From Chrysochromulina tobinii (Eukaryota > Haptophyta > Prymnesiales > Chrysochromulinaceae), in assembly GCA_001275005.1 (NCBI GenBank), contig JWZX01002783.1, positions 1 to 37,900 on the forward strand: a stretch of 37,900 nucleotides of DNA. The letters run 5' to 3'. The position numbers and the translations under genes were made by a program. Below the pieces are notes generated by a model. That model made no database searches and was not told the origin of the DNA. It saw only the letters and a list, made by a program, of their open reading frames with translations. Shown here one piece after another: positions 36,302 to 37,900 of this stretch. The first letter of the stretch is position 1. Every line of letters starts with the position of its first letter.

Positions 36302-37061
36302 TAGAAAATGGTGGTGCGTGGCCGTGGGACGCCCGCGGGCCGAGGCGAGACCCCACACTCCACAGGCTCCCTCCTCGCCCCGCCCTCCCGGCCGGAGCGG
36401 ACACGACACCCCGGCACAGTGTGGCGTTTCGTATACCGTACGATGTGTGGGAGCGGCGGCGCGGATCGGACCGCCGGCGGGAGCGGCGGCCCGAACGCCA
36501 GAACGCGCGCGGATCGCGCCGGGCTCCATGGCCGGCTCAACCAAACCCGAAAGTTACGGATCGGATTTGGCATCGACATTGAATTATTGGAATTTGGGCC
36601 AAATTCGCCAAATTCAATTTCAACGTTGGCGACGTATTATATAACGGGATCGCGGGATCGGCGATCGCCCGCTTCCGCCTTGCACGTCGACACGGCAAAA
36701 GCGGTAGAACACACTGAACAATTCTCTATCAATCTCACAAAACCGGCGGTGCCTCCGGCACGCGGGCCCCGATCCATCTCATCCGCGGCGTCGCGCACGA
36801 TCGCCCTTGATCCCGGCACGCAAACACATCACACGCCCCAAACATGGATTCGTCTCGCTGTCACAACCCCGTCATCGAGATGGGCCCCGCTCAACCTAGT
36901 GACCACGGCTCTGCTGCGGCGCTGCTGCTACCAGCTTCGCTCTCGCGCTGGGCCGCGTTACACGCCCACGGGCAACGGCCAGCGCCCCGCACCCGCCTCA
37001 CACGCCCTGTCACGCCCACGACACGTCGGGTTCGGGCCAAGCGCCACGGAACAGCGCTTCT
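36302..37061. other. Spacer between convergent ORC5 and EF-hand genes
   Basis: No gene is supported. An AT-richer segment at about 36570-36650 has short AATTTGGxxAAATTCGCC-type repeats. A plus-strand open frame runs through but is Pro/Arg-rich with no fold. Confidence 0.5.
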
Positions 37062-37690
37062 CTACAAAGAGGAGGCGAAGCCAGTGGCCGCGTTGCTGCC
37101 CCACGCGCCCTCGGGCCGATGCCTCGCCTCTGCACCCTTCTTGTAGCTGAAAATAGAGGTGCCGCCGGAGACGATGCCGGCGGCCATGATGTCGTCCGTG
37201 GTGAGAACCTTGGTGAACTCGGTGTAGTCGATGATGCCGTCGCCGGTCTTGTCGACGAAATCGAGCAGGGTGTCCACGACGAACATGTCGAGGTCGCCGC
37301 GCACCTCGCCCGTGTAGAAGTCGGTGTACTTGATCAGGTAGTACTGCTTGAGGAGGGTGATGATCTCCTCGCGCGAGAGCACGCCGTCGCCGCTCTCGTC
37401 CACGTCGCGGAGCGCCTTCATCACCGTGGCGTTCTTCATCAGCAGCCGTTCTTTGATGAGCTTGGCGGCCGCCTTGAGCTGGCCCACAGTGCACCCGTGC
37501 TTGCCAATCTTCATCGCGGCCTCCGTCTTCGCGGCCGAGACCACCTTCTTGTCGGGCACGAGCGCCGCGAGCTCGACAATGTCGTCGCATTCGATCACGG
37601 CCGAGAGCTCGGAGTAGTCGATCTCGTCATCGCCGTTGAGGTCCGCCATGTCGATCATGCACGCGAGTGTCCGGTCGTTGACAACGTCAC
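37062..37690 (-). CDS. EF-hand calcium-binding protein, 5' part not resolved
   Basis: The exon from 37690 to the stop at 37062 encodes about 208 residues. Three canonical EF-hand loops are visible: DLNGDDEIDYSE (Asp instead of Gly at position 6), DESGDGVLSREE and DKTGDGIIDYTE. A CTCTCGTCGTCCGCAG acceptor precedes 37690, so the N-terminus lies in one or more upstream exons, in 37691-37900 or beyond the window. The spacing of the hands suggests an uneven set with a probable fourth hand upstream. Likely a calcium sensor; no kinase or other domain is seen in this part. Confidence 0.78.
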
Positions 37691-37900
37691 CTGCGGACGA
37701 CGAGAGGGCAGTACACAATGAAGGATGCGTGGTGCAGTGCGCGGGGGCACAAGGGATCGGCCATTCCACGCGCTCATTCCACGCGCGAGCCGCCAAGGCG
37801 CCGCCGCCACTACGACCAAGCGGGAAACGCCACTACGGCCAAGCGGGACACGACAGTGCACGTATGCCCGTGTGTTGCCGCCGCCGCTGCCGCCGCCGCC
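37691..37900. other. Intron or upstream part of the EF-hand gene
   Basis: Contains a 23-bp repeat in two copies (GCCACTACGACCAAGCGGG-like, near 37805-37850) and ends in CCGCCG triplets. No exon could be placed; it may be intron or 5' UTR. Confidence 0.4.

Noticed and set aside
35354-36544. 396-residue minus-strand open frame opposite ORC5
   Set aside because: It is the antisense shadow of ORC5; the plus strand has Walker motifs and ORC5 landmarks.
36308-37150. 280-residue plus-strand frame after ORC5
   Set aside because: Pro/Arg-rich with no motif, and it runs into the antisense of the EF-hand exon.
1-37900. Bacterial or viral origin of the window, given asparaginase, DUF1415 and dense packing
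   Set aside because: Spliceosomal introns proven by domain continuity, ORC5, MAK11 and YY1 fingers place it in a eukaryotic nucleus.

Overview
The window reads as nuclear DNA of a GC-rich, gene-dense, probably photosynthetic unicellular eukaryote. Eukaryotic signs are: spliceosomal GT-AG introns that I could place by reading frame in at least six genes (61-160 nt), ORC5, a MAK11/PAK1IP1 WD40 protein, a YY1-type zinc-finger factor, a SHAQKYF-like MYB, a RING ubiquitin ligase, EF-hands and IPT/TIG surface repeats. Compact introns, high GC and the mix of algal-looking unknown proteins suggest a haptophyte (perhaps pavlovophyte-like) or another secondary-plastid alga; this lineage call is inference.

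Layout. 758-2763: a small membrane protein and a GT-A-like glycosyltransferase, head to head. 3180-6385 (minus): a type II membrane protein with a kinase-loop-like motif and a SIAH-type RING + FHA protein with one intron. 6603-10159 (plus): a coiled-coil protein, a spliced ubiquitin-like-domain protein, a MYB factor and a small secreted protein with short exons. 10644-13190: a YY1-type factor and MAK11, divergent across 101 bp. 13709-17019: a one-domain bacterial-type asparaginase, divergent from a six-IPT-domain extracellular protein. 17046-17417: a 314-bp element with 48-bp terminal inverted repeats, then an 11-bp tandem repeat. 17548-20602 (minus): a 924-residue multi-pass membrane protein with a collagen-like tail, built from three exons.

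21204-28407: a coiled-coil protein with a weak PH-like region, a PAP2 phosphatase, an OPT-family transporter in three exons (650 aa) and an MFS transporter that is head to head with it. 28654-34388 (all minus): a plastid-type precursor, a small mitochondrial-type protein, a DUF1415 protein and an 863-residue low-complexity protein. 34451-36301: ORC5, 62 bp from the 863-residue gene. 37062 onward: an EF-hand protein whose 5' end is not resolved.

The genes do not form one pathway. What links them is organisation: seven head-to-head pairs with gaps of 62-601 bp, and short introns. The most interesting signal is in the 924-residue gene, where both introns are made of tandem copies of their own exon boundary sequence, so the splice sites seem to have come from local duplication. 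No tRNA, rRNA, CRISPR or prophage was seen. No similarity search was run; family calls rest on motifs and remembered family features.
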